Positions 35,891-48,615 of a DNA stretch of 64,000 nt are shown here, piece by piece. A model generated the notes under the pieces. It saw only the letters and a program-made list of their open reading frames with translations. It did no database searches and was not told the DNA's origin. Numbering within the stretch: the first letter of the stretch is position 1; every line of letters starts with the position of its first letter. Origin of the DNA: Cyprinodon diabolis (lineage: Eukaryota > Chordata > Actinopteri > Cyprinodontiformes > Cyprinodontidae); NCBI GenBank assembly GCA_030533445.1, contig CM060080.1, positions 6,552,052 to 6,616,051 of the forward strand. The letters are read 5' to 3'. A program made the translations under genes and the position numbers.

Positions 35891-38800
35891 TTATTATTAT
35901 AATTCTCCCGTATACCCAAAACTTCGGCGCATAACTAGTCCCGCACGGTTTGGCGGATCGGGCCCAAAGTTGGCACACGCGTCGGGACCAATGGGGTGAT
36001 GTGTGCTTGTATAAAACTTTCTCATTAGTCCGAAGGTTTGCGAATTATTAGCGAAAACGTCGCAAAAAAATCCCATAGGAAATGAATGGGGAGAGGAAAA
36101 AAAAAGCATAAAAAACAGCACTTCACTGTGTCGGCATACATTCACCTAGAAAAACAGTTTGAAGCTCAGTTTGTAGATAAATCCTTCGTCTATTTAAAAC
36201 TGAAGACGGTATGTTGATAACTGCTACGGTTTTTGTATAATCAGACCTCAAGCGCCACAAAGTTTTAGCAAAATCCAGCCTGCTAGAGTGGAGCAACTGA
36301 AAAGCTAGAGTGTGAGGCAGGCGTTTTTTAAACACAAAAAAACATTTTAAACTCGCCCTCACGGCCACATATTTATAGCTAGAGTCACCATTTTTGGTCA
36401 GTTTGTAGACTGAAATCTCTGGACCCACACAATATCTTCGGAATTACGGTAGGATTAATACTTTTCCTTAAAAACCCTCCAGACCGACCTAAAGTCGATG
36501 AAAATCAGAGCCGTTTTTCATTGGTTTTGGAGCAGAAGAGGGGAGAAAAACGAATCAGACTATGTGTTTTAAACTCGTCATAAATATTTTTCTGAATGAC
36601 ACACATACACCAAAGTTGGCATAGTTGGAGTCGAAGCATGACTGACGCTCACGGTGAAAAAATTTTTTGAATAACTCATACGGTTTTTGCTCAGCAGTCG
36701 TTTGTTCGGAGGACATTTTAAGCACCTGAAAGCTGAGTGACAGTGACCTGCTGCAGCTAGCTCAATTAGAAGCTTAGGTGTGATGAAACGTTTTTTCTTT
36801 TTCTTTCTCTTCCCGTTCAGTTTGTAGATGACCTACAGCCATGAAAGTTACTCCAATTGAAGACAAGATATAGCTGTCGCTTAGATAAAAAGAATTTTTC
36901 AGATACCTTTTACGGTTTTTACTCAGCAGTCGTTTGTTCGGAGGGGTGCTTTAGCAGCTAAAAGGTGAGTGAGAGTGAGGTCCTGCAGTTCAAACAAAGG
37001 GAGGAGCAGGTGGGCCAACCATTTTGTTTGTGCTTCGTTTTGGGTTGTGAAAGACCTACAGACATGAAGGTTACCCCAGTCTGAGACAAAGGATAGATGT
37101 TGCTTTCACTGAAAGAATTTTTCAGATATCTTTTACGGTTTTTGCTCAGCAGTCGTTTGTTCGGAGGGTAAGCACCTGGAAGCTAGCTGACAGTTAGCTT
37201 CTGCAGCAGCCTGCTAGAGTGCAGCTGCTGAAATTTAGTGTGAGGCGGCCATTTTTTTAAGATCAAACATCTTATTCTCGCCCTCACGGCCACATATTTG
37301 GAGCTACAGTCACCATTTTTGGTCAGTTTGTAGACTGAAACCTCTGGACTCACACAATGTCTTCGGAATTACGGTAGGATTAATACTTTTCCTTAAAAAC
37401 CCTCCAGACCAACCTAAAGTCGATGAGTTTCAGCCTTTCTCCATTCTTTTTGAGCTGAAGATGGGAGAGAAACGAATCAGACTATGTGTTTTCAAGTCGT
37501 CATAAATATTGTTCTGAATGACACACATACACCAAAGTTGGTATAGTTGGAGTCGAAGGATTGCTGATGCTCATGGTGAAAATGTTTTTTGAATAACTCA
37601 TACGGTTTTTGATCAGTAGTCGTTTGTTCGGTGCCGTTCTTCCTATACAAAAAAGCCTGGGAAGAAGAAACTAATAGTGAGTGCAGCTGTTGTCTGTGTC
37701 AGTGAGAGGCTCGTTAAGCGTTGTCAAGGTTACCAAGCTTCAAACAGATTTTACCTCTGCTGTTTTAAACAGCACATATTAATCTAATGGAGGGTGAAAG
37801 GACTGATTTAACATTGGGAAATGGATACTATATGACTGCTGTCCATGACACTTCCCTTGCCACTCAGCACTGATAGACTTTCAAAATAAGACTCCAGGGA
37901 CCCTACAAAATAAAAGCCTCTATATTTTTTACATATATTTATTGCCCTATATGGCTCAACATTATGACCCAAACTCAACCCCGTTTTAGAGAATAGACTC
38001 TAGGAGACTGTTTAAAACACACCCTATAGCAAATTTCAAAATAAAAGCCTCCCATTTCCGCTTCATCTACTGCCCTAATAACATGGAAAAAGAGTGATTT
38101 AACGATTGGAAAGTAATCAACTATCATTGACGGGTCTGAACATTTTCTATAAACACAACTCTGTTGGACTTTCAAAATAAGACTCCAGCGACCCTACAAA
38201 ATAAAAGCCTCTAGATTATACTAATGCATTAATTGATGCAAATGGCTCAACATTATGACCCAAACTCTTCCATGTTGTTTTTATTAGACTCTAGTGACCT
38301 TTTCAAAACACACCCAGAGCAAATTTCACAATAAAAGTCTCCCATTTACTCTGTAATACAGCAACTATTCACCTAATAACATGGAAAACCAGTGATTTAA
38401 CATTTGGAAATTGATTCTATATAACTGCTGGGCATGACCCATCTTTAGATGCACTTCCATGATAGACTTTCAAAATAAGACTCCAGGGACTCTACAGAAT
38501 AAAAGCCTCTTCCTTATACACACTCATACATTCTGGCATATTGCTCATTGCCATTTGTAATTTCATCACTGCAATGGCTCTTAGAAGGCGGGCGGAGCCC
38601 GCCATTGGTGATTTCATCACTGCAATGGCTCTTAGAAGGCGGGCGGAGCCCGCCATTGGTGATTTCATCACTGCAATGGCTCTTAGCAGGCGGGCAGAGC
38701 CCGCCATTGGTGATTTTTTTCATCGCTGCAAGGGCTCCTAGCAGGCGGGCGGAGCCCCCCAACTGAGCTTTACCCACTGCGGTTCAATATGGACAACCCA

Positions 38801-39031
38801 TATTACCCTTTTGCATCATACGCTGTGCACGTCTATTTCCCAGATTTCAGCACAAGTGGCACACAGCTCTCTTTGCCCATGACCTAGCCCTCTTTCCTTC
38901 CCTCAGCAGCCCTCAAAGGCGTAAGCAGTTGGTCTGGTGAGCCCCGACATCACTTGCCAGGGCCGTATTGGCCCTGTTCCCCAGACGGGCAGTAGGTGGC
39001 CCCCCTCAAAATTTCTTTAGAAATTTTCTAG
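35891..39031 (+). repeat. array unit 6 (3,141 bp)
   Basis: No 66-bp module and four hairpins, the last with a GCCCCCC end. It lacks one C in CACACCCAGAGC, a change otherwise seen only in unit 13. Confidence 0.88.
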
Positions 39032-42000
39032 TTGGGGGGCCACATGCCGAAGGCATGGCCCACCTACTACTATTGCACATATTTATTCCGCGTATTATTA
39101 TTATTATTATAATTCTCCCGTATACCCAAAACTTCGGCACGTAACTAGTCCCGCACGGTTTGGCGGATCGGGCCCAAAGTTGGCACACGCGTCGGGACCA
39201 ATGGGGTGATGTGTGCTTGTATAAAACTTTCTCATTAGTCCGAAGGTTTGCGAATTATTAGCGAAAACGTCGCAAAAAAATCCCATAGGAAATGAATGGG
39301 GAGAGGAAAAAAAAAGCATAAAAAACAGCACTTCACTGTGTCGGCATACATTCACCTAGAAAAACAGTTTGAAGCTCAGTTTGTAGATAAATCCTTCCTC
39401 TATTTAAAACTGAAGACGGTATGTTGATAACTGCTACGGTTTTTGTATAATCAGACCTCAAGCGCCACAAAGTTTTAGCAAAATCCAGCCTGCTAGAGTG
39501 GAGCAACTGAAAAGCTAGAGTGTGAGGCAGGCGTTTTTTAAACACAAAAAAACATTTTAAACTCGCCCTCACGGCCACATATTTATAGCTAGAGTCACCA
39601 TTTTTGGTCAGTTTGTAGACTGAAATCTCTGGACCCACACAATATCTTCGGAATTACGGTAGGATTAATACTTTTCCTTAAAAACCCTCCAGACCGACCT
39701 AAAGTCGATGAAAATCAGAGCCGTTTTTCATTGGTTTTGGAGCAGAAGAGGGGAGAAAAACGAATCAGACTATGTGTTTTAAACTCGTCATAAATATTTT
39801 TCTGAATGACACACATACACCAAAGTTGGCATAGTTGGAGTCGAAGGATGACTGACGCTCACGGTGAAAAAATTTTTTGAATAACTCATACGGTTTTTGC
39901 TCAGCAGTCGTTTGTTCGGAGGACATTTTAAGCAGCTGAAAGCTGGGGGAGAGTGTCCTGCTGCAGCTAGCTCAATTAGAAGATCAGGTGTGACAAAACG
40001 TTTTTTCTTTTTCTTTCTCTTCCCATTCAGGTTGTAGATGACCTACAGCCATGAAAGTTACTCCAATTGAAGACAAGATATAGCTGTCGCTTAGATAAAA
40101 ATAATTTTTCAGATACCTTTTACGGTTTTTACTCAGCAGTCGTTTGTTCGGAGGGGTGCTTTAGCAGCTAAAAGGTGAGTGAGAGTGAGGTCCTGCAGTT
40201 CAAACAAAGGGAGGAGCAGGTGGGCCAACCATTTTGTTTGTGCTTCGTTTTGGGTTGTGAAAGACCTACAGACATGAAGGTTACCCCAGTCTGAGACAAA
40301 GGATAGATGTTGCTTTCACTGAAAGAATTTTTCAGATACCTTTTACGGTTTTTGCTCAGCAGTCGTTTGTTCGGAGGGTAAGCACCTGGAAGCTAGCTGA
40401 CAGTTAGCTTCTGCAGCAGCCTGCTAGAGTGCAGCTGCTGAAATCTTAGTGTGAGGCGGCCATTTTTTTAAGATCAAACATCTTATTCTCGCCCTCACGG
40501 CCACATATTTGGAGCTACAGTCACCATTTTTGGTCAGTTTGTAGACTGAAACCTCTGGACTCACACAATGTCTTCGGAATTACGGTAGGATTAATACTTT
40601 TCCTTAAAAACCCTCCAGACCAACCTAAAGTCGATGAGAGTTTCAGCCTTTCTCTATTCTTTTTGAGCTGAAGATGGGAGAGAAACGAATCAGACTATGT
40701 GTTTTCAACTCGTCATAAATATTTTTCTGAATGACACACATACACCAAAGTTGGTATAGTTGGAGTCGAAGGATTGCTGATGCTCATGGTGAAAATGTTT
40801 TTTGAATAACTCATACGGTTTTTGATCAGTAGTCGTTTGTTCGGTGCCGTTCTTCCCATACAAAAAAGCCTGGGAAGAAGAAACCAATAGTGAGTGCAGC
40901 TGTTGTCTGTGTCAGTGAGAGGCTCGTTAAGCGTTGTCAAGGTTACCAAGCTTCAAACAGATTTTACCTCTGCTGTTTTAAACAGCACATATTAATCTAA
41001 TGGAGGGTGAAAGGACTGATTTAACATTGGGAAATGGATACTATATGACTGCTGTCCATGACACTTCCCTTGCCACTCAGCACTGATAGACTTTCAAAAT
41101 AAGACTCCAGGGACCCTACAAAATAAAAGCCTCTATATTTTTTACATATATTTATTGCCCTATATGGCTCAACATTATGACCCAAACTCAACCCCGTTTT
41201 AGAGAATAGACTCTAGGAGACTGTTTAAAACACACCCTATAGCAAATTTCAAAATAAAAGCCTCCCATTTCCGCTTCATCTACTGCCCTAATAACATGGA
41301 AAAAGAGTGATTTAACGATTGGAAAGTAATCAACTATCATTGACGGGTCTGAACATTTTCTATAAACACAACTCTGTTGGACTTTCAAAATAAGACTCCA
41401 GGGACCCTACAAAATAAAAGCCTCTAGATTATACTAATGCATTCATTGATGCAAATGGCTCAACATTATGACTCAAACTCTTCCAGGTTGTTTTTATTAG
41501 ACTCTAGTGACCTTTTCAAAACACACCCCAGAGCAAATTTCACAATAAAAGTCTCCCATTTACTCTGTAATACAGCAACTATTCACCTAATAACATGGAA
41601 AACCAGTGATTTAACATTTGGAAATGGATTCTATATCACTGCTGGGCGTGACCCATCTTTTGATGCACATTCATGATAGACTTTCAAAATAAGACTACAA
41701 GGACTCTACAGAATAAAAGCCTCTTCCTTATACACACTCATACATTCTGGCATATTGCTCATTGCCATTGGTGATTTCATCACTGCAATGGCTCTTAGAA
41801 GGCGGGCGGAGCCCGCCAATGGTAATAGGCGGGCGGAGCCCGCCAAAGGTGATTACATCACTGCAATGGCTCTTAGCAGGCGGGCGGAGCCCGCCATTGG
41901 TGATTTCATCACTGCAATGGCTCTTAGAAGGCGGGCAGAGCCCGCCATTGGTGATTTTTTTCTTCACTGAGATGGCTCCTAGCAGGCGGGCGAAGCCCGC

Positions 42001-42272
42001 CAACTGGGCTTTACCCACTGTGTTTCAATATGGACAACCCATATTACCCTTGTGCATCATACGCTGTGCACGTCTATTTCCCAGATTTCAGCACAAGTGG
42101 CACACAGCTCTCTTTGCCCATGAACTTGCCCTCTTTCCTTCCCTCAGCAGCCCTCAAAGGCGTAAGCAGTTGGTCTGGGGAGCCCCGACGTCACTTGCCA
42201 GGGCCGTATTGGCCCGGTTCCCCAGACGGGCAGTAGGTGGCCCCCCTCAAAATTTCTTTAGAAATTTTCTAG
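39032..42272 (+). repeat. array unit 7 (3,241 bp)
   Basis: One 66-bp module (39034-39099) and five hairpins. It shares private changes with unit 10, such as TCCTTCCTC and GCTGGGGGAGAGTG. From 39034 onward it is the partner of unit 10 at a lag of 9,653 bp. Confidence 0.88.
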
Positions 42273-45200
42273 TATTATTATAATTCTCCCGTATACCCAA
42301 AACTTCGGCGCGTAACTAGTCCCGCACGGTTTGGCGGATCGGGCCCAAAGTTGGCACACGCGTCGGGACCAATGGGGTGATGTGTGCTTGTATAAAACTT
42401 TCTCATTAGTCCGAAGGTTTGCGAATTATTAGCGAAAACGTCGCAAAAAAATCCCATAGGAAATGAATGGGGAGAGGAAAAAAAAAGCATAAAAAACAGC
42501 ACTTCACTGTGTCGCCATACATTCACCTAGAAAAACAGTTTGAAGCTCAGTTTGTAGATAAATCCTTCGTCTATTTAAAACTGAAGACGGTATGTTGATA
42601 ACTGCTACGGTTTTTGTATAATCAGACCTCAAGCGCCACAAAGTTTTAGCAAAATCCAGCCTGCTAGAGTGGAGCAACTGAAAAGCTAGAGTGTGAGGCA
42701 GGCGTTTTTTAAACACAAAAAAACATTTTAAACTCGCCCTCACGGCCACATATTTATAGCTACAGTCACCATTTTTGGTCAGTTTGTAGACTGAAATCTC
42801 TGGACCCACACAATATCTTCGGAATTACGGTAGGATTAATACTTTTCCTTAAAAACCCTCCAGACCGACCTAAAGTCGATGAAAATCAGAGCCGTTTTTC
42901 ATTGGTTTTGGAGCAGAAGAGGGGAGAAAAACGAATCAGACTATGTGTTTTAAACTCGTCATAAATATTTTTCTGAATGACACACATACACCAAAGTTGG
43001 CATAGTTGGAGTCGAAGGATGACTGACGCTCACGGTGAAAAAATTTTTTGAATAACTCATACGGTTTTTGCTCAGCAGTCGTTTGTTCGGAGGACATTTT
43101 AAGCACCTGAAAGCTGAGTGACAGTGACCTGCTGCAGCTAGCTCAATTAGAGGCTTAGGTGTGATGAAACGTTTTTTCTTTTTCTTTCTCTTCCCATTCA
43201 GTTTGTAGATGACCTACAGCCATGAAAGTTACTCCAATTGAAGACAAGATATAGCTGTCGCTTAGATAAAAAGAATTTTTCAGATACCTTTTACGGTTTT
43301 TACTCAGCAGTCGTTTGTTCGGAGGGGTGCTTTAGCAGCTAAAAGGTGAGTGAGAGTGAGGTCCTGCAGTTCAAACAAAGGGAGGAGCAGGTGGGCCAAC
43401 CATTTTGTTTGTGCTTCGTTTTGGGTTGTGAAAGACCTACAGACATGAAGGTTACCCCAGTCTGAGACAAAGGATAGATGTTGCTTTCACTGAAAGAATT
43501 TTTCAGATATCTTTTACGGTTTTTGCTCAGCAGTCGTTTGTTCGGAGGGTAAGCACCTGGAAGCTAGCTGACAGTTAGCTTCTGCAGCAGCCTGCTAGAG
43601 TGCAGCTGCTGAAATCTTAGTGTGAGGCGGCCATTTTTTTAAGATCAAACATCTTATTCTTGCCCTCACGGCCACATATTTGGAGCTACAGTCACCATTT
43701 TTGGTCAGTTTGTAGACTGAAACCTCTGGACTCACACAATGTCTTCGGAATTACGGTAGGATTAATACTTTTCCTTAAAAACCCTCCAGACCAACCTAAA
43801 GTCGATGAGAGTTTCAGCCTTTCTCTATTCTTTTTGAGCTGAAGATGGGAGAGAAACGAATCAGACTATGTGTTTTCAACTCGTCATAAATATTTTTCTG
43901 AATGACACACATACACCAAAGTTGGTATAGTTGGAGTCGAAGGATTGCTGATGCTCATGGTGAAAATGTTTTTTGAATAACTCATACGGTTTTTGATCAG
44001 TAGTCGTTTGTTCGGTGCCGTTCTTCCCATACAAAAAAGCCTGGGAAGAAGAAACCAATAGTGAGTGCAGCTGTTGTCTGTGTCAGTGAGAGGCTCGTTA
44101 AGCGTTGTCAAGGTTACCAAGCTTCAAACAGATTTTACCTCTGCTGTTTTAAACAGCACATATTAATCTAATGGAGGGTGAAAGGACTGATTTAACATTG
44201 GGAAATGGATACTATATGACTGCTGTCCATGACACTTCCCTTGCCACTCAGCACTGATAGACTTTCAAAATAAGACTCCAGGGACCCTACAAAATAAAAG
44301 CCTCTATATTTTTTACATATATTTATTGCCCTATATGGCTCAACATTATGACCCAAACTCAACCCCGTTTTAGAGAATAGACTCTAGGAGACTGTTTAAA
44401 ACACACCCTATAGCAAATTTCAAAATAAAAGCCTCCCATTTCCGCTTCATCTACTGCCCTAATAACATGGAAAAAGAGTGATTTAACGATTGGAAAGTAA
44501 TCAACTATCATTGACGGGTCTGAACATTTTCTATAAACACAACTCTGTTGGACTTTCAAAATAAGACTCCAGGGACCCTACAAAATAAAAGCCTCTAGAT
44601 TATAGTAATGCATTAATTGATGCAAATGGCTCAACATTATGACTCAAACTCTTCCAGGTTGTTTTTATTAGACTCTAGTGACCTTTTCAAAACACACCCC
44701 AGAGCAAATTTCACAATAAAAGTCTCCCATTTACTCTGTAATACAGCAACTATTCACCTAATAACATGGAAAACCAGTGATTTAACATTTGGAAATGGAT
44801 TCTATATCACTGCTGGGCGTGACCCATCTTTTGATGCACATTCATGATAGACTTTCAAAATAAGACTACAAGGACTCTACAGAATAAAAGCCTCTTCCTT
44901 ATACACACTCATACATTCTGGCATATTGCTCATTGCCATTGGTGATTTCATCACTGCAATGGCTCTTAGAAGGCGGGCGGAGCCCGCCAATGGTAACAGG
45001 TGGGCGGAGCCCGCCAAAGGTGATTACATCACTGCAATGGCTCTTAGCAGGCGGGCGGAGCCCGCCATTGGTGATTTCATCACTGCAATGGCTCTTAGAA
45101 GGTGGGCAGAGCCCGCCATTGGTGATTTTTTTCTTCACTGAGATGGCTCCTAGCAGGCGGGCAAAGCCCGCCAACTGGGCTTTACCCACTGTGTTTCAAT

Positions 45201-45443
45201 ATGGACAACCCATATTACCCTTGTGCATCATACGCTGTGCACGTCTATTTCCCAGATTTCAGCACAAGTGGCACACAGCTCTCTTTGCCCATGAACTTGC
45301 CCTCTTTCCTTCCCTCAGCAGCCCTCAAAGGCGTAAGCAGTTGGTCTGGGGAGCCCCGACGTCACTTGCCAGGGCCGTATTGGCCCGGTTCCCCAGACGG
45401 GCAGTAGGTGGCCCCCCTCAAAATTTCTTTAGAAATTTTCTAG
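42273..45443 (+). repeat. array unit 8 (3,171 bp)
   Basis: No 66-bp module and five hairpins. The entry junction is shortened (CTAGTATTATTA). It shares GTCGCCATAC and TTAGAGGCTTAGG with unit 11, its partner at a lag of 9,653 bp. Confidence 0.88.
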
Positions 45444-48400
45444 TTATTATTATAATTCTCCCGTATACCCAAAACTTCGGCACGTAACTAGTCCCGCACG
45501 GTTTGGCGGATCGGGCCCAAAGTTGGCACACGCGTCGGGACCAATGGGGTGATGTGTGCTTGTATAAAACTTTCTCATTAGTCCGAAGGTTTGCGAATTA
45601 TTAGCGAAAACGTCGCAAAAAAATCCCATAGGAAATGAATGGGGAGAGGAAAAAAAAAGCATAAAAAACAGCACTTCACTGTGTCGGCATACATTCACCT
45701 AGAAAAACAGTTTGAAGCTCAGTTTGTAGATAAATCCTTCGTCTATTTAAAACTGAAGACGGTATGTTGATAACTGCTACGGTTTTTGTATAATCAGACC
45801 TCAAGCGCCACAAAGTTTTAGCAAAATCCAGCCTGCTAGAGTGGAGCAACTGAAAAGCTAGAGTGTGAGGCAGGCGTTTTTTAAACACAAAAAAACATTT
45901 TAAACTCGCCCTCACGGCCACATATTTATAGCTAGAGTCACCATTTTTGGTCAGTTTGTAGACTGAAATCTCTGGACCCACACAATATCTTCGGAATTAC
46001 GGTAGGATTAATACTTTTCCTTAAAAACCCTCCAGACCGACCTAAAGTCGATGAAAATCAGAGCCGTTTTTCATTGGTTTTGGAGCAGAAGAGGGGAGAA
46101 AAACGAATCAGACTATGTGTTTTAAAGTCGTCATAAATATTTTTCTGAATGACACACATACACCAAAGTTGGCATAGTTGGAGTCGAAGGAAGACTGACG
46201 CTCACGGTGAAAAATTTTTTTGAATAACTCATACGGTTTTTGCTCAGCAGTCGTTTGTTCGGAGGACATTTTAAGCACCTGAAAGCTGAGTGACAGTGAC
46301 CTGCTGCAGCTAGCTCAATTAGAAGCTTAGGTGTGATGAAACGTTTTTTCTTTTTCTTTCTCTTCCCATTCAGGTTGTAGATGACCTACAGCCATGAAAG
46401 TTACTCCAATTGAAGACAAGATATAGCTGTCGCTTAGATAAAAAGAATTTTTCAGATACCTTTTACGGTTTTTACTCAGCAGTCGTTTGTTCGGAGGGGT
46501 GCTTTAGCAGCTAAAAGGTCAGTGAGAGTGAGGTCCTGCAGTTCAAACAAAGGGAGGAGCAGGTGGGCCAACCATTTTGTTTGTGCTTCGTTTTGGGTTG
46601 TGAAAGACCTACAGACATGAAGGTTACCCCAGTCTGAGACAAAGGATAGATGTTGCTTTCACTTAAAGAATTTTTCAGATACCTTTTACGGTTTTTGCTC
46701 AGCAGTCGTTTGTTCGGAGGGTAAGCACCTGGAAGCTAGCTGACAGTTAGCTTCTGCAGCAGCCTGCTAGAGTGCAGCTGCTGAAATCTTAGTGTGAGGC
46801 GGCCATTTTTTTAAGATCAAACATCTTATTCTCGCCCTCACGGCCACATATTTGGAGCTACAGTCACCATTTTTGGTCAGTTTGTAGACTGAAACCTCTG
46901 GACTCACACAATGTCTTCGGAATTACGGTAGGATTAATACTTTTCCTTAAAAACCCTCCAGACCAACCTAAAGTCGATGAGAGTTTCAGCCTTTCTCTAT
47001 TCTTTTTGAGCTGAAGATGGGAGAGAAACGAATCAGACTATGTGTTTTCAACTCGTCATAAATATTTTTCTGAATGACACACATACACCAAAGTTGGTAT
47101 AGTTGGAGTCGAAGGATTGCTGATGCTCATGGTGAAAATGTTTTTTGAATAACTCATACGGTTTTTGATCAGTAGTCGTTTGTTCGGTGCCGTTCTTCCC
47201 ATACAAAAAAGCCTGGGAAGAAGAAACCAATAGTGAGTGCAGCTGTTGTCTGTGTCAGTGAGAGGCTCGTTAAGCGTTGTCAAGGTTACCAAGCTTCAAA
47301 CAGATTTTACCTCTGCTGTTTTAAACAGCACATATTAATCTAATGGAGGGTGAAAGGACTGATTTAACATTGGGAAATGGATACTATATGACTGCTGTCC
47401 ATGACACTTCCCTTGCCACTCAGCACTGATAGACTTTCAAAATAAGACTCCAGGGACCCTACAAAATAAAAGCCTCTATATTTTTTACATATATTTATTG
47501 CCCTATATGGCTCAACATTATGACCCAAACTCAACCCCGTTTTAGAGAATAGACTCTAGGAGACTGTTTAAAACACACCCTATAGCAAATTTCAAAATAA
47601 AAGCCTCCCATTTCCGCTTCATCTACTGCCCTAATAACATGGAAAAAGAGTGATTTAACGATTGGAAAGTAATCAACTATCATTGACGGGTCTGAACATT
47701 TTCTATAAACACAACTCTGTTGGACTTTCAAAATAAGACTCCAGGGACCCTACAAAATAAAAGCCTCTAGATTATAGTAATGCATTAATTGATGCAAATG
47801 GCTCAACATTATGACTCAAACTCTTCCAGGTTGTTTTTATTAGACTCTAGTGACCTTTTCAAAACACACCCCAGAGCAAATTTCACAATAAAAGTCTCCC
47901 ATTTACTCTGTAATACAGCAACTATTCACCTAATAACATGGAAAACCAGTGATTTAACATTTGGAAATGGATTCTATATCACTGCTGGGCGTGACCCATC
48001 TTTTGATGCACATTCATGATAGACTTTCAAAATAAGACTACAAGGACTCTACAGAATAAAAGCCTCTTCCTTATACACACTCATACATTCTGGCATATTG
48101 CTCATTGCCATTGGTGATTTCATCACTGCAATGGCTCTTAGAAGGCGGGCGGAGCCCGCCAATGGTAACAGGTGGGCGGAGCCCGCCAAAGGTGATTACA
48201 TCACTGCAATGGCTCTTAGCAGGCGGGCGGAGCCCGCCATTGGTGATTTCATCACTGCAATGGCTCTTAGAAGGTGGGCAGAGCCCGCCATTGGTGATTT
48301 TTTTCTTCACTGAGATGGCTCCTAGCAGGCGGGCAAAGCCCGCCAACTGGGCTTTACCCACTGTGTTTCAATATGGACAACCCATATTACCCTTGTGCAT

Positions 48401-48615
48401 CATACGCTGTGCACGTCTATTTCCCAGATTTCAGCACAAGTGGCACACAGCTCTCTTTGCCCATGAACTTGCCCTCTTTCCTTCCCTCAGCAGCCCTCAA
48501 AGGCGTAAGCAGTTGGTCTGGGGAGCCCCGACGTCACTTGCCAGGGCCGTATTGGCCCGGTTCCCCAGACGGGCAGTAGGTGGCCCCCCTCAAAATTTCT
48601 TTAGAAATTTTCTAG
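45444..48615 (+). repeat. array unit 9 (3,172 bp)
   Basis: No 66-bp module and five hairpins. It shares GAAGGAAGACTG, AAAGGTCAGTGAG and CACTTAAAGAA with unit 13 only. Its 3' third matches unit 8 (GGTGGGCGGAGC). Confidence 0.88.
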